A DNA stretch of 64,000 nucleotides from Alphaproteobacteria bacterium (GTDB lineage: Bacteria > Pseudomonadota > Alphaproteobacteria > Micavibrionales > Micavibrionaceae), in the NCBI GenBank assembly GCA_020442385.1, contig JAGRKE010000002.1, positions 124,001 to 188,000 on the forward strand. The letters run 5' to 3'. The notes under the pieces are model-generated. The model did not search any database. It saw nothing but the letters and a program-made list of their open reading frames with translations, and was not told the DNA's origin. The translations under genes and the position numbers were made by a program. Shown here in pieces: positions 43,600 through 52,589 of the stretch (positions are counted from its first letter, which is position 1; every line of letters begins with the position of its first letter).

Positions 43600-45084
43600 A
43601 TGAGCGATTTAACCCATTTAACAATTAAAAATGCCCTCGAAGGCCTTGATAAAAAAGAATTTAGCGCGGTTGAGCTGACACAAGCGCATATCAATGCGAT
43701 GGAGTCTACGCGCGAGCTTAATGCCTATATCACCGAAACGCCGGAGCTAGCGCTGAAACAGGCCGCAGAGTCCGATAAGCGCCGCGCGGGTGGTGAGGCC
43801 GGGCTGTTGGAAGGTATTCCTTTGGCCGTCAAGGACATGTTCTGTACCAAGGATGCGCGCACCACCGCCGCCAGCCATATCTTAGAAAATTACCAATCCC
43901 CGTATGAATCAACCGTCACTGAAAAGCTTTGGCAGGACGGCGCGGTGATGATCGGCAAGACCAATCTGGATGAATTCGCCATGGGTGCGTCCAACATGAC
44001 GAGCTATTTCGGCAATGTAATCAATCCATGGCGCTCTAATGCGCATGATAAAGACCTTGTGCCTGGCGGCTCTTCCGGCGGGTCAGCCGCGTGCGTATCC
44101 GCGCGCAGTGCGATGGGCGCGCTTGGAACTGATACGAACGGCTCCATCCGCCAGCCCGCCTCCTACACCGGCACGGTGGGGATTAAGCCGACCTATGGGC
44201 GCTGCTCGCGCTGGGGCATTGTCGCCTTCGCCTCGTCTTTGGATCAGGCCGGGGTCTTCGCGCGCACCGTAGAAGATTGCGCCCTGATGCTGCAATCGTG
44301 CAGCGGCCATGACCCAAAAGACAGCACCTCCGCCAATATTGAAGTGCCGGACTGGTCTAACTCTTTTAACAATGGCGTGAAAGGCATGAAAATCGGCATT
44401 CCGAAAGAATTCCGTGTTGATGGTATGCCCGATGAGATTGAAAAGCTCTGGCAGCAAGGTGCTGACTGGTTGAAAGACGCGGGCGCGGAGATTGTCGATG
44501 TCTCCATGCCGCATGCGAAATATGCCATTCCGGCCTATTATATTGTGGCTCCGGCCGAAGCCTCTTCGAATTTGGCACGCTATGACGGGGTTCGCTATGG
44601 CCTGCGGGTTGAGGGCGAAAACCTGATCGATATGTATGAAAAAACCCGCGCCGAAGGCTTTGGCGACGAGGTTAAACGCCGCATCATGATCGGCACTTAT
44701 GTGCTCTCCGCCGGATATTACGATGCCTATTACATTAAGGCGCAAAAAATACGCCGCCTGATCGTCGAAGATTTCAAAAAAGTGTTCGAGGAGTGCGATG
44801 CCCTGCTCACCCCAACCTCACCGGGCGTGGCTTTCCCGATTGGCGAGCGCATGGACGACCCGATCAAAATGTATCTGGAAGATATTTTCACCAGCCCGGC
44901 CTCTCTGGCGGGCATGCCGGCCATGTCGGTTCCCGGCGGGCTGAACGGCGAGGGCTTGCCGCTCGGCCTGCAAATCATGGCCAAGCCGTGGGATGAGGAA
45001 AGTGTATTCCGCGTCGGGCAGGAAATCGAAAAAGCGGCCAACTTCACCGCCCTGCCAAATCTTTTAACAAAAGCCGCAGCTTAA
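43600..45084 (+). CDS. gatA: Glutamyl-tRNA(Gln)/aspartyl-tRNA(Asn) amidotransferase subunit A
   Basis: GatA hydrolyses glutamine and supplies ammonia to GatB. The 494 residues have the amidase Ser-cisSer-Lys triad: Lys 78 (PLAVKDMFC), Ser 158 in GGSSGGSAA and Ser 182 in [12 protein letters not shown]. The start at ATG 43600 follows the gatC stop directly; an in-frame upstream extension to 43513 overlaps gatC. Its stop overlaps by four bases an AT-rich unknown gene on the minus strand that separates it from gatB. Confidence 0.97.
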   Translation: MSDLTHLTIKNALEGLDKKEFSAVELTQAHINAMESTRELNAYITETPELALKQAAESDKRRAGGEAGLLEGIPLAVKDMFCTKDARTTAASHILENYQSPYESTVTEKLWQDGAVMIGKTNLDEFAMGASNMTSYFGNVINPWRSNAHDKDLVPGGSSGGSAACVSARSAMGALGTDTNGSIRQPASYTGTVGIKPTYGRCSRWGIVAFASSLDQAGVFARTVEDCALMLQSCSGHDPKDSTSANIEVPDWSNSFNNGVKGMKIGIPKEFRVDGMPDEIEKLWQQGADWLKDAGAEIVDVSMPHAKYAIPAYYIVAPAEASSNLARYDGVRYGLRVEGENLIDMYEKTRAEGFGDEVKRRIMIGTYVLSAGYYDAYYIKAQKIRRLIVEDFKKVFEECDALLTPTSPGVAFPIGERMDDPIKMYLEDIFTSPASLAGMPAMSVPGGLNGEGLPLGLQIMAKPWDEESVFRVGQEIEKAANFTALPNLLTKAAA

Positions 45085-45713
45085 CCCTGATGTGCTTCTA
45101 ATTTTGGTGAATTAGCACCAGCCTTGAATAAAACACGCTGAATAAATAGCTCCATTTCAGCCTGCTTTGCTTTGAGCAATTTAGGTGGCACGAAAAGCAT
45201 AAATTTATTTTCCAACTCTTTTGCGAAAACCTCACAAACCCTGTAAGCAACCTGAGGGAGATCGGTACCATCACGAACTACTTTCGGACCATTTTTATCA
45301 ACCTCAACGCCCGTGAAAACAGCGTCGAGCTCAATACTACGTTCTGAGATGTAAATTTCCTCTTTTTCAAGCTCATCAGAACCTTTTACTGTCCAATACT
45401 CTGCACCATAATCCATCCTAAACATGTCCTGACCCGGCTTGATTTCTGCCTGAATTAGGCCATTGAAAAATGAAATTTTTGTGTGAGTTTCATCAACAAT
45501 CTCTGCGCCTTGCCTAAAATATGAGAACGAAGCGTTATCAAAAAAATGCTGAGCATATTTTTTACAAAACTTCTCAATTCTTTCATACATTGCATTTTCA
45601 GCAGCATCATATGCCTTCTCTGCTTCTTCTTCCTCTATTTGATCGTAGTACCCACTATCTTCAAGATGTTGGTTATAAGCGCCGCGGAGCTCTTTAGGAT
45701 TGAATTTTCCCAT
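45081..45713 (-). CDS. Hypothetical protein, 210 aa, between gatA and gatB
   Basis: An AT-rich soluble gene of unknown function, on the opposite strand to the gat genes. Its 210 residues begin with [20 protein letters not shown] and a strongly acidic helical segment ([13 protein letters not shown]), then a mixed region with [17 protein letters not shown]. No signal peptide, membrane segment or known motif. Its stop overlaps the gatA stop by four bases (TTAA). It looks like an acquired gene. Confidence 0.6.
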   Translation of the reverse strand: MGKFNPKELRGAYNQHLEDSGYYDQIEEEEAEKAYDAAENAMYERIEKFCKKYAQHFFDNASFSYFRQGAEIVDETHTKISFFNGLIQAEIKPGQDMFRMDYGAEYWTVKGSDELEKEEIYISERSIELDAVFTGVEVDKNGPKVVRDGTDLPQVAYRVCEVFAKELENKFMLFVPPKLLKAKQAEMELFIQRVLFKAGANSPKLEAHQG

Positions 45714-45818
45714 TTCTTAAGTCCTTGTTTCTTTAAATTTATGAAAAACTAAAGCGCTATGTAAATAAAATCAAGAAGTTTTTATAGTAAAGACAGCGTC
45801 CTCAGTTACAATAGCCAG

Positions 45819-46487
45819 ATGAAATTTTATATTGTCGCAGGGCTGGCGGGGTTGCTTTTGTTTGCCAGCACCGCCCGCGCTCAAACTCCGCCAGAAATGC
45901 CTGCGCCTTTTAATCCACTGATTGTCGATGAGACGGAAACGGTCGACCGCGCCTTGGGCTTTGGGGATGACGCGGATGCCAATCTGCAAAGCAAAGATGT
46001 CTACATCGACACGCTATACGAGGAGTGCCGCGCTGCGCCTTCGAACATTCTCAATCCAGGCGAGCAGGACATGTTGTGCGCCTGCATGGCCGCGAACACC
46101 TATGAGGGGATGAGCGCGCAAGAGCTGCACGTCATGAGCACACCCACGCCTGAGGGTAAAACACAAAGAGAGCGCCTATTCGGCGGATTTTATATGCCCT
46201 GCTTTTCCTACGCGGTGAATGATCTGGTGCGCGAAAGCTGCCTTGCCAATGAAGATACAGCTTCAGCTCTAAAGAAGCCCGTACAAGTGTGCGGATGTGT
46301 CGGGAATTTGATGAGCACATATTCCAAAAGCAAATATGAATATGTGGTGCGCAATGCGTGGCTGAAGCCGCAGGAAAAAGGCACGATGGACGCCGTGATT
46401 GACAGTCTGCTTTTTTCGCGTGATGCGCAAAGGATGATGAAAGCCTATATCAAGCGCTGCGTGCGCAAGCATGAGCTGGGCTGGTAA
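45819..46487 (+). CDS. Cysteine-rich periplasmic hypothetical protein
   Basis: A 222-residue exported protein. A signal peptide is clear (KFYIVAGLAGLLLFASTARA then Q). The mature part has several Cys (LYEECRAAP, DMLCACMAAN, MPCFSYAVN, RESCLANED, QVCGCVGN and IKRCVRKH), probably forming disulfide bonds. No family is recognised. It lies just before gatB on the same strand, 88 bp away. Confidence 0.7.
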   Translation: MKFYIVAGLAGLLLFASTARAQTPPEMPAPFNPLIVDETETVDRALGFGDDADANLQSKDVYIDTLYEECRAAPSNILNPGEQDMLCACMAANTYEGMSAQELHVMSTPTPEGKTQRERLFGGFYMPCFSYAVNDLVRESCLANEDTASALKKPVQVCGCVGNLMSTYSKSKYEYVVRNAWLKPQEKGTMDAVIDSLLFSRDAQRMMKAYIKRCVRKHELGW

Positions 46488-46575
46488 AAGGGTAAAAAGG
46501 CGCAAAGTTGCTCTGGACAGGGTTATCCGTGAGCGCTAATGTATCCGCTGTTTTTCAAAGGTTTAAGGATAAAAC

Positions 46576-48027
46576 ATGGCACAGTTAATCAAGGGCGAGA
46601 CAGGCGAATGGGAAATGGTTATCGGCATGGAGGTTCATGCGCAGGTGATTGCCAATTCCAAACTGTTCTCCGGCGCGTCCACCGCCTTTGGCGCAGAGCC
46701 AAACAGCCAAGTCTCTATCGTTGATGCCGCCATGCCGGGCATGCTGCCCGTTCCCAACGCATTTGTCGTTGAGCAAGCCGTTAAAACCGGGCTAGGCCTG
46801 AATTCCAAAATCAATCATACCTCGGTTTTCGAGCGTAAGAATTATTTCTATCCCGATCTGCCGCAGGGCTATCAGATTTCGCAGTTCGAACACCCGATCG
46901 TCGGCGAAGGCGTGATTGAGATCGACCTGCCCGATGGCAGCGTCAAGGAAATCGGCATTACCCGCCTGCATCTGGAGCAAGATGCGGGTAAATCCGTACA
47001 TGACCAGCACCCGACAAAATCGTATGTTGATTTGAACCGCTCAGGCTGCGCGCTGATGGAGATTGTGTCCGAGCCGGATATTCGCGGGCCGGAAGAAGCG
47101 GTCGCCTATCTATCCAAGCTGCGCATGATTTTGCGCTATCTAGAGACCTGTGACGGAAATATGGATGAAGGCTCCATGCGCGCCGATGTGAATATCTCTG
47201 TGCGCAAGCCTGGGGGTCCGCTGGGGATAAGAGCCGAGATCAAAAATGTGAACTCGCTGAAAGCCGTGCAGCAAGCCATTGATTTCGAGGTCCGCCGCCA
47301 GATTGAAATTCTTGAGGATGGCGGCGAAGTGGTGCAGGAAACCCGCCTGTGGGACCCGGCCAAGATGGAAACGCGCTCTATGCGCTCCAAAGAAGAAGCG
47401 CATGATTACCGCTATTTCCCAGATCCGGACCTTTTGCCGCTGCATGTGACGCAAGAGCAGATCGATGCAATTAAGGCCACCCTGCCCGAGCTGCCCGATG
47501 AGAAAAAGCATCGCTTCATGCAGGCGCACGGTTTGAGCGCCTATGATGCCAGCGTCCTGATCGCGGAAAAAGCGCGCGCCGATTATTTCGAGGCCGCCGC
47601 CAATAATAATGATCCGAAATTGGCTGCAAACTGGGTGATCAATGAATTGCTCGGCGGGCTAAACAAAGATGGCCTTGATTTGGAAGACTCCCCTATCAAA
47701 GCCGAACAGTTGGGCGGGCTTGTCGCGCTGATCAGTGATAATACCATTTCCGGCAAAATCGCGAAGGATGTGTTTGCCGAGATGATGAAGTCCGGCAAAG
47801 ATGCCGCCGTGATTGTTGAAGAAAAAGGTTTGAAACAAGTCACCGATACCGGCGCGATTGAAGCGATTATCGATGAAGTGATTGCCGAAAATCCCGATAA
47901 CGTCGCGGCCTATCGCGGTGGTAAGGACAAATTATTCGGGTTCTTTGTTGGTCAGGTGATGAAAAAATCACAAGGCAAAGCCAACCCGGCCGCTGTAAAC
48001 GAAATCCTGAAGGAGAAACTAGGATGA
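46576..48027 (+). CDS. gatB: Glutamyl-tRNA(Gln)/aspartyl-tRNA(Asn) amidotransferase subunit B
   Basis: GatB activates the misacylated tRNA and transfers the amide. The 483 residues have the signature [11 protein letters not shown], the [16 protein letters not shown] motif, the [18 protein letters not shown] segment, [11 protein letters not shown] and the C-terminal YqeY-like domain ending with [17 protein letters not shown] precedes ATG 46576. The next gene's ATG overlaps its stop. Confidence 0.97.
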   Translation: MAQLIKGETGEWEMVIGMEVHAQVIANSKLFSGASTAFGAEPNSQVSIVDAAMPGMLPVPNAFVVEQAVKTGLGLNSKINHTSVFERKNYFYPDLPQGYQISQFEHPIVGEGVIEIDLPDGSVKEIGITRLHLEQDAGKSVHDQHPTKSYVDLNRSGCALMEIVSEPDIRGPEEAVAYLSKLRMILRYLETCDGNMDEGSMRADVNISVRKPGGPLGIRAEIKNVNSLKAVQQAIDFEVRRQIEILEDGGEVVQETRLWDPAKMETRSMRSKEEAHDYRYFPDPDLLPLHVTQEQIDAIKATLPELPDEKKHRFMQAHGLSAYDASVLIAEKARADYFEAAANNNDPKLAANWVINELLGGLNKDGLDLEDSPIKAEQLGGLVALISDNTISGKIAKDVFAEMMKSGKDAAVIVEEKGLKQVTDTGAIEAIIDEVIAENPDNVAAYRGGKDKLFGFFVGQVMKKSQGKANPAAVNEILKEKLG

Positions 48028-48257
48028 GCGCAAAAACCCAATACGAATACAAGGTCGTAATTTACCGCGAGAGCATGCTGGGCTCCCTCTTCCTTGGCGG
48101 CTCAAAAGTTGACCCGCTCAAATTCTCCGCCTTTTTGAACGCCAACGGCGCAGAAGGCTGGGAGGTTAAAACCATGGAGCGCGAAAGCCGCCGCATGCTG
48201 CTCTTCTTCGAGCGCGAAGCCTTTCTCGTGGTTATGCAGCGCAAAATAGGAGGCTAA
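48024..48257 (+). CDS. Small DUF4177-like protein
   Basis: A 77-residue protein with the pattern [11 protein letters not shown] near the start and [17 protein letters not shown] then FLVVMQRK, resembling DUF4177 (a small alpha/beta fold of unknown function). Its ATG overlaps the gatB stop (ATGA), so it is coupled to gatB. Confidence 0.7.
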   Translation: MSAKTQYEYKVVIYRESMLGSLFLGGSKVDPLKFSAFLNANGAEGWEVKTMERESRRMLLFFEREAFLVVMQRKIGG

Positions 48258-48262
48258 ATCCG

Positions 48263-48490
48263 ATGATCGATAAATTGCATAAACCGTTTTTCTTTACACT
48301 GGTCGGATTGGTCTGTCTGGGCGCGGTGATTGTTATCTTGAAAATCTGGGGCGTTGAATTGCCGGATCACCTGTTCTTTAAAATCATCGGCACGCTGGTG
48401 GTTTTAATTTTGCTGTTCGGCTTCCTGCTGGTGGTCAATTCCGATTTCGGTCAGCATAAAAAACTCAAAGACGAAAATTATCTCGATTAA
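48263..48490 (+). CDS. Small two-span membrane protein
   Basis: A 75-residue protein with two hydrophobic segments (FFFTLVGLVCLGAVIVILKI and IIGTLVVLILLFGFLLVV) and a charged tail. No family is recognised. It is 5 bp after the DUF4177-like gene and 4 bp before the TerD-like gene, so all three seem to be one unit with gatB. Confidence 0.72.
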   Translation: MIDKLHKPFFFTLVGLVCLGAVIVILKIWGVELPDHLFFKIIGTLVVLILLFGFLLVVNSDFGQHKKLKDENYLD

Positions 48491-48494
48491 TCCG

Positions 48495-49091
48495 ATGCAA
48501 AAAGGCTCCTCCACTATTTTGAATGTCACGCAAGAGGCGCATCACCGCGTTTTCGTAGGGCTGGGCTGGGACCCGCGCGGTCAGGCCGGCTTGATTGGCA
48601 ATTTGACGGAAAAACTGAGCGGTAAAGCCCTGCACCATGATCTGGATTTGTCGTGCTGCCTGTATGATGCCAATAACCAGCTGATTGATATCGTGAGCGC
48701 CGAGACCGCGCACGCCGCGGACCGCACAGGAAAAATTTATCATAGCGGCGATAGCATCGAAGGCGAAGGCCCGGGCGATGACGAACAAATCTCGGTAGAG
48801 CTCAAAGATATCGATCCGGCGATCCGTAACATCATTTTTGCCGCCACAATCAAGAGCGGGCATAGCTTCGGCGATATTCACGAGCCAGAGATACGCCTCG
48901 CCGACGGCTACAGCAACCGGGAATTTCTTGTCTCCGCTCTGCACGCTGACGCGGGACAGGATAAGTCGGGCTATGTGTTTGTCCGCCTGTATATTGAGGG
49001 CGATGCTTGGATGGTACAGAATATCGGTGAGTTTTTTGATGCGGGCGCGGAAAAGAGCCTCGCTGATTTTTTAAAGACTTTCATCGAATAG
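48495..49091 (+). CDS. TerD-family protein
   Basis: A 198-residue protein of the tellurium-resistance/stress TerD family. It has VFVGLGWDPR, DLDLSCCLYDANNQ, HSGDSIEGEGPGDDEQISVEL (the family's calcium-binding GDD/E pattern) and the C-terminal strands ending FLKTFIE. No other ter genes are present. In other bacteria TerD proteins bind calcium and are linked to envelope stress; the function here is not known. Confidence 0.87.
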   Translation: MQKGSSTILNVTQEAHHRVFVGLGWDPRGQAGLIGNLTEKLSGKALHHDLDLSCCLYDANNQLIDIVSAETAHAADRTGKIYHSGDSIEGEGPGDDEQISVELKDIDPAIRNIIFAATIKSGHSFGDIHEPEIRLADGYSNREFLVSALHADAGQDKSGYVFVRLYIEGDAWMVQNIGEFFDAGAEKSLADFLKTFIE

Positions 49092-49142
49092 TAAATTGAT
49101 CTGGGTGATCTTTTCTGATATCTCAGTTCTTCATTGGTGCAA

Positions 49143-49235
49143 GGAGACGTGGCCGAGTGGCTGAAGGCAACGGTTTGCTAAATCGTCATAGGGTCAAAAG
49201 CTCTATCGAGGGTTCGAATCCCTCCGTCTCCGCCA
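49143..49235 (+). tRNA. tRNA-Ser(GCT)
   Basis: A 93-base type II tRNA with the acceptor arms GGAGACG/CGTCTCC, D-arm GGCCGAGTGGC, anticodon arm ACGGT-TTGCTAA-ATCGT with anticodon GCT, a long variable arm (CATAGGG...CTCTATCG), T-arm GAGGGTTCGAATCCCTC, and an encoded G-CCA end. It reads AGC/AGU codons. Confidence 0.96.
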
Positions 49236-49314
49236 GTGCTCCAAATTTTCCTTGACGGCCCACAAAATAATATTTATGAAAAACATAATGATATTATTAT
49301 AAATTTTTACGTTG

Positions 49315-49479
49315 ATGCCAGATAAAACAGACAAACACACCCTGCTGAAAAAGCTCTTTATCGATACTCCCGAAATCAACAGAAGACGGGAGATTATGAA
49401 GGCGCATGAAGAGGCAAAACAAACCACCAAAGAGATCAGAATAAACTCGTCGCCAAAAACGCTTGCTTTCGATCTCTAG
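49315..49479 (+). CDS. Possible small hypothetical protein after tRNA-Ser
   Basis: A 54-codon basic frame (MPDKTDKHTLLKKLF, then INRRREIMKAHEEAKQ) ending at TAG 49477-49479. It is too short for routine calling but has a helical, Lys/Arg-rich composition compatible with a real protein. The Shine-Dalgarno sequence is poor. It lies 79 bp after the tRNA and 106 bp before the aminopeptidase. Confidence 0.4.
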   Translation: MPDKTDKHTLLKKLFIDTPEINRRREIMKAHEEAKQTTKEIRINSSPKTLAFDL

Positions 49480-49585
49480 CCTTTCTGTTTTCCTTTGTTG
49501 TTCATAGGTTTTTATCCGCCTAGAGTTTTGGGCGCTAATCCTCTAAACTTTGAGGAGATGCAATCTTTTCAAAACGAAAACCCTC

Positions 49586-51016
49586 ATGAGCAATTTTAAA
49601 TTCACACTCCCCTTTACCACGACAAAACCAACCGCGGCCAAAGCCGTTGCCATCACCCCGATCAAAAAGAAAGATTTTGACGGCTGGCTGAAGAAGCAGG
49701 ACAAGGCGCTGCAAACGCTGGCCGAAAATTCCGGCTTTAAACCGGGCGGCAAGAGCGCGCTGATTGTCCGCAATGACAAGGGCGGCATGAGCAGCATTTA
49801 TATTCTGGTTGGTGATACGCTGGGGATTTACGACGTGCCGGGTGCGCTGTGTGAAATCAAGGGTCAGCTCTCGCAAGAATTTATCGACAAGCATGTCTTT
49901 ACCCTGTCCACATCCAAACTCAGCAAGAACGATATTGAAAACGCGCTGATCGGCTGGGCGATGGCGGGGTATCAATTCGACCGTTATAAGGCGAGCACAT
50001 CAAAGCCCGCCATTCTGCACTGGCCGGACAAAGCGGGTAAGAAACGCGTTGAGGCCTTCGCGCAGAGCCTGTATCTGGTGCGCGAGCTGATCAATATTCC
50101 GGCGATGGACTTTGGCCCTGCCGAGCTCGAGGCCGCCGCGCGCGATGTTGCCAAAACATTTACCGCGAAGGTGAGCGTGATTGCCGATGAAAAACTGCTG
50201 GAGAAGAATTTTCCCGTTATTCACGCGGTTGGCGATGCCGCCGGAAAAACCCGCCGCCCGCGCCTGATCAAAATCAGTTGGGGTAATGCGAAGCACCCAA
50301 AGCTTACATTGGTCGGCAAGGGCGTTTGTTATGATACGGGCGGGCTGAACCTGAAGCCCGGTCAATATATGCGCAACATGAAAAAGGATATGGGCGGCGC
50401 AGCGCATGCGCTTTCGCTAGGCCGCCTGATCATGGCGCTCAAACTGCCTGTTAATCTGAACATCCTGATTCCGGCGGTGGAAAATGCGGTGGGCGGTGAT
50501 GCGTTTCGCCCGGGCGATATCCTAAAAAGCCGTAAGGGATTATTTATCGAGAACACAAACACCGATGCGGAAGGCCGCCTCGTGCTGGCTGACAGCTTGA
50601 CCTATGCTTGCGAGCGTAAACCCGAGCTGGTGATTGATTTTGCCACGCTAACAGGCTCGGCCCGCGCAGCGCTGGGCGAGGATGTCGCGCCGTTCTTTTC
50701 GACAGACGAAAAAACAGCCAAGACGCTGCAGGATATTGCCGCAAATAACGATGATCCGCTGTGGAATATGCCTTTGCATCAGGATTATGTACGCCTGATT
50801 AAAAATTCGGCGAGTGATCTCATCAACAGCGCCGCCCCGCCGGGTGATTTAATCTATAGCGCGCTGTTCCTCCAGCAATTTATGAGCGCACAGCCGGAAT
50901 GGTTGCACCTTGATATCTTCGCCTGGGAGAGCAATGGCCGTCCGGGGCGCGCCAAGGGCGGGAAAGATACCGGGCTACGCTCGCTCTTCGCCCTGCTGGA
51001 GAGCCGCTATGGCTGA
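49586..51016 (+). CDS. M17-family leucyl aminopeptidase
   Basis: A 476-residue cytoplasmic metallopeptidase that removes N-terminal residues. The two-metal site is in LTLVGKGVCYDTGGLNLKP (Lys, Asp) and MRNMKKDMGGAA, and the signature NTDAEGRLVLADSLTYA is complete. The ATG at 49586 is chosen over an in-frame TTG at 49550. It overlaps the following NlpC/P60 gene by eight bases. It is of the PepA/PepB type, but I do not assign either symbol. Confidence 0.93.
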   Translation: MSNFKFTLPFTTTKPTAAKAVAITPIKKKDFDGWLKKQDKALQTLAENSGFKPGGKSALIVRNDKGGMSSIYILVGDTLGIYDVPGALCEIKGQLSQEFIDKHVFTLSTSKLSKNDIENALIGWAMAGYQFDRYKASTSKPAILHWPDKAGKKRVEAFAQSLYLVRELINIPAMDFGPAELEAAARDVAKTFTAKVSVIADEKLLEKNFPVIHAVGDAAGKTRRPRLIKISWGNAKHPKLTLVGKGVCYDTGGLNLKPGQYMRNMKKDMGGAAHALSLGRLIMALKLPVNLNILIPAVENAVGGDAFRPGDILKSRKGLFIENTNTDAEGRLVLADSLTYACERKPELVIDFATLTGSARAALGEDVAPFFSTDEKTAKTLQDIAANNDDPLWNMPLHQDYVRLIKNSASDLINSAAPPGDLIYSALFLQQFMSAQPEWLHLDIFAWESNGRPGRAKGGKDTGLRSLFALLESRYG

Positions 51017-51737
51017 GCGCCCGAGCATTGATGCACCGCTGGCCACCGTTTATTCCGCGCCCGATGCATCTTCTGAGCCTTCCAACCAGCTTTTATACAG
51101 CGAGAGCGTTGAAGTACTCGAAGAGTGCGGCGCGTGGAAGCAAATCAAATCCGTGCATGATGGATATGAAGGCTGGATAGAAGCTGCGTTAAAGCCGTGT
51201 GGGCCACCCACACACCGGGTAAAAGCCCTACGTACGCATCTCTACAACGCGCCAAATTACAAAACTGCGCCGGTGCAGGCGGTTTATTTTCTCTCCCCTC
51301 TTACCGTAAATGCCGACAGACAGGATGGATTTGCTCGTCTGGAAAACGGCCTTTGGATATTTGAAAATCACATCGAGACTATCGACACAAAAGTGGACGA
51401 TTTTGTTGAAACCGCCCTGCGTTTCCAAGGCACGCCCTATCTGTGGGGCGGGCGCAGTGCGGATGGCATTGATTGTTCAGGGCTTGTACAAATAGCCCTC
51501 ATGGCATCAGGCATAAACGCGGAGCGCGACACCGGGCAGCAAATTAAAACGCTGGGTACACCGACAGAAACGCCCGCGCGCGGATCACTGGTCTTTTTTG
51601 ACCGCCATGTCGGAATCATGGTGGATGAAACCCATATTTTGAACGCGACCGCGCGCACGATGGATACACGTATTGAGACGCTGCAAAGCTTAATCGCGCA
51701 TTACGGCGAGCCGCTGGCGATAAAATCTATTCGTTGA
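51009..51737 (+). CDS. NlpC/P60-family cell-wall hydrolase
   Basis: A 242-residue protein with an N-terminal bacterial SH3-like region (about 15-120) and a C-terminal NlpC/P60 domain. The catalytic residues are Cys 156 (GIDCSGLVQ), His 200 (DRHVGIMVD) and His 209 (THILNA). Family members cut peptidoglycan cross-link peptides, often gamma-D-Glu-diaminopimelate. There is no obvious signal peptide, so it may act on recycled muropeptides. The ATG overlaps the aminopeptidase stop, suggesting coupled peptide turnover. Confidence 0.92.
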   Translation: MAERPSIDAPLATVYSAPDASSEPSNQLLYSESVEVLEECGAWKQIKSVHDGYEGWIEAALKPCGPPTHRVKALRTHLYNAPNYKTAPVQAVYFLSPLTVNADRQDGFARLENGLWIFENHIETIDTKVDDFVETALRFQGTPYLWGGRSADGIDCSGLVQIALMASGINAERDTGQQIKTLGTPTETPARGSLVFFDRHVGIMVDETHILNATARTMDTRIETLQSLIAHYGEPLAIKSIR

Positions 51738-52476
51738 TAATAACGACAGGCTCGCCCGTGGCTGCGCCTGAATTGTGCGGCGGACCGTATGATGCGCCCA
51801 AAGACGGATCCAGCCCCAAAGGAACAAGCGGCGCAACGGCAGTTGCAGCATCGCTACCACCCACATCTTCCAGATTGCCTTTATCGTAATAATACGGCGC
51901 GGCGGGTGCGCTCATGGTCTGGTCGACATAGGCTTTGCTTTCAACCATACCCGCGCCGCGCTCCCGGCGTTCTATAACAACATCGGGCGCATTACGGTCT
52001 GAATTAAGCATTGGTCTAGAGGCGTGGAATTCTTCGAGCATATACTCTTCGGGCTGTTTGATATCCGGCGCGTTTTGCGCGGGCGGCGCTTCTTCCATTA
52101 CGGGTGTATTGGTGAAATCAACCTCAATAATATCGGGATATTTATACGCCGCGCCAGAGAACGCATCCCACGGCACTCCAACCCCGCCATTCGCGACATT
52201 CAAAAAGGTCGTGTTATTTATCTCCGCCTCAATCACAACTTCCTTACGGCGGTTACCGGGCGCCAGACAATCCACCACCAAATCTTCTTTGGTGTTGCTG
52301 ATGCTGATGCTTTGCGGCGGATGCAGGCGATAGCGCAAGCCGTCAACATAGGCATAACAAACCGAGCCGCGCGCACCGGGCGTAGTAATCTTTACATCCT
52401 GAATATGCGTATCAATGCCATAGGCACAAGAGGCCAGCGCAGCAACAGATCCGAGAAGTAAAAAACGGTAAAGCAT
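51727..52476 (-). CDS. Lipoprotein of unknown function
   Basis: A 249-residue lipoprotein. The signal MLYRFLLLGSVAALASC has a lipobox ALASC. The mature part includes the strand-rich VKITTPGARGSVCYAYVDGL and NRRKEVVIEAEINNTTFLNV segments, resembling carboxypeptidase-regulatory-like or small beta domains, then a long Pro/Ala-rich, low-complexity C-terminal half. The start at ATG 52476 is set by the signal peptide. Its last codons overlap the NlpC gene end by 11 bp. Confidence 0.75.
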   Translation of the reverse strand: MLYRFLLLGSVAALASCAYGIDTHIQDVKITTPGARGSVCYAYVDGLRYRLHPPQSISISNTKEDLVVDCLAPGNRRKEVVIEAEINNTTFLNVANGGVGVPWDAFSGAAYKYPDIIEVDFTNTPVMEEAPPAQNAPDIKQPEEYMLEEFHASRPMLNSDRNAPDVVIERRERGAGMVESKAYVDQTMSAPAAPYYYDKGNLEDVGGSDAATAVAPLVPLGLDPSLGASYGPPHNSGAATGEPVVIINE

Positions 52477-52589
52477 AATGAAGCGAATGCGAAAAATCTG
52501 AATTACAAATACAGCCCGAACGGGCAACGTCTATACGAATCTACCTGAGATTCGCCAGAGGCGCAATGCGAGGGGCGCAAAAGCGCGGC

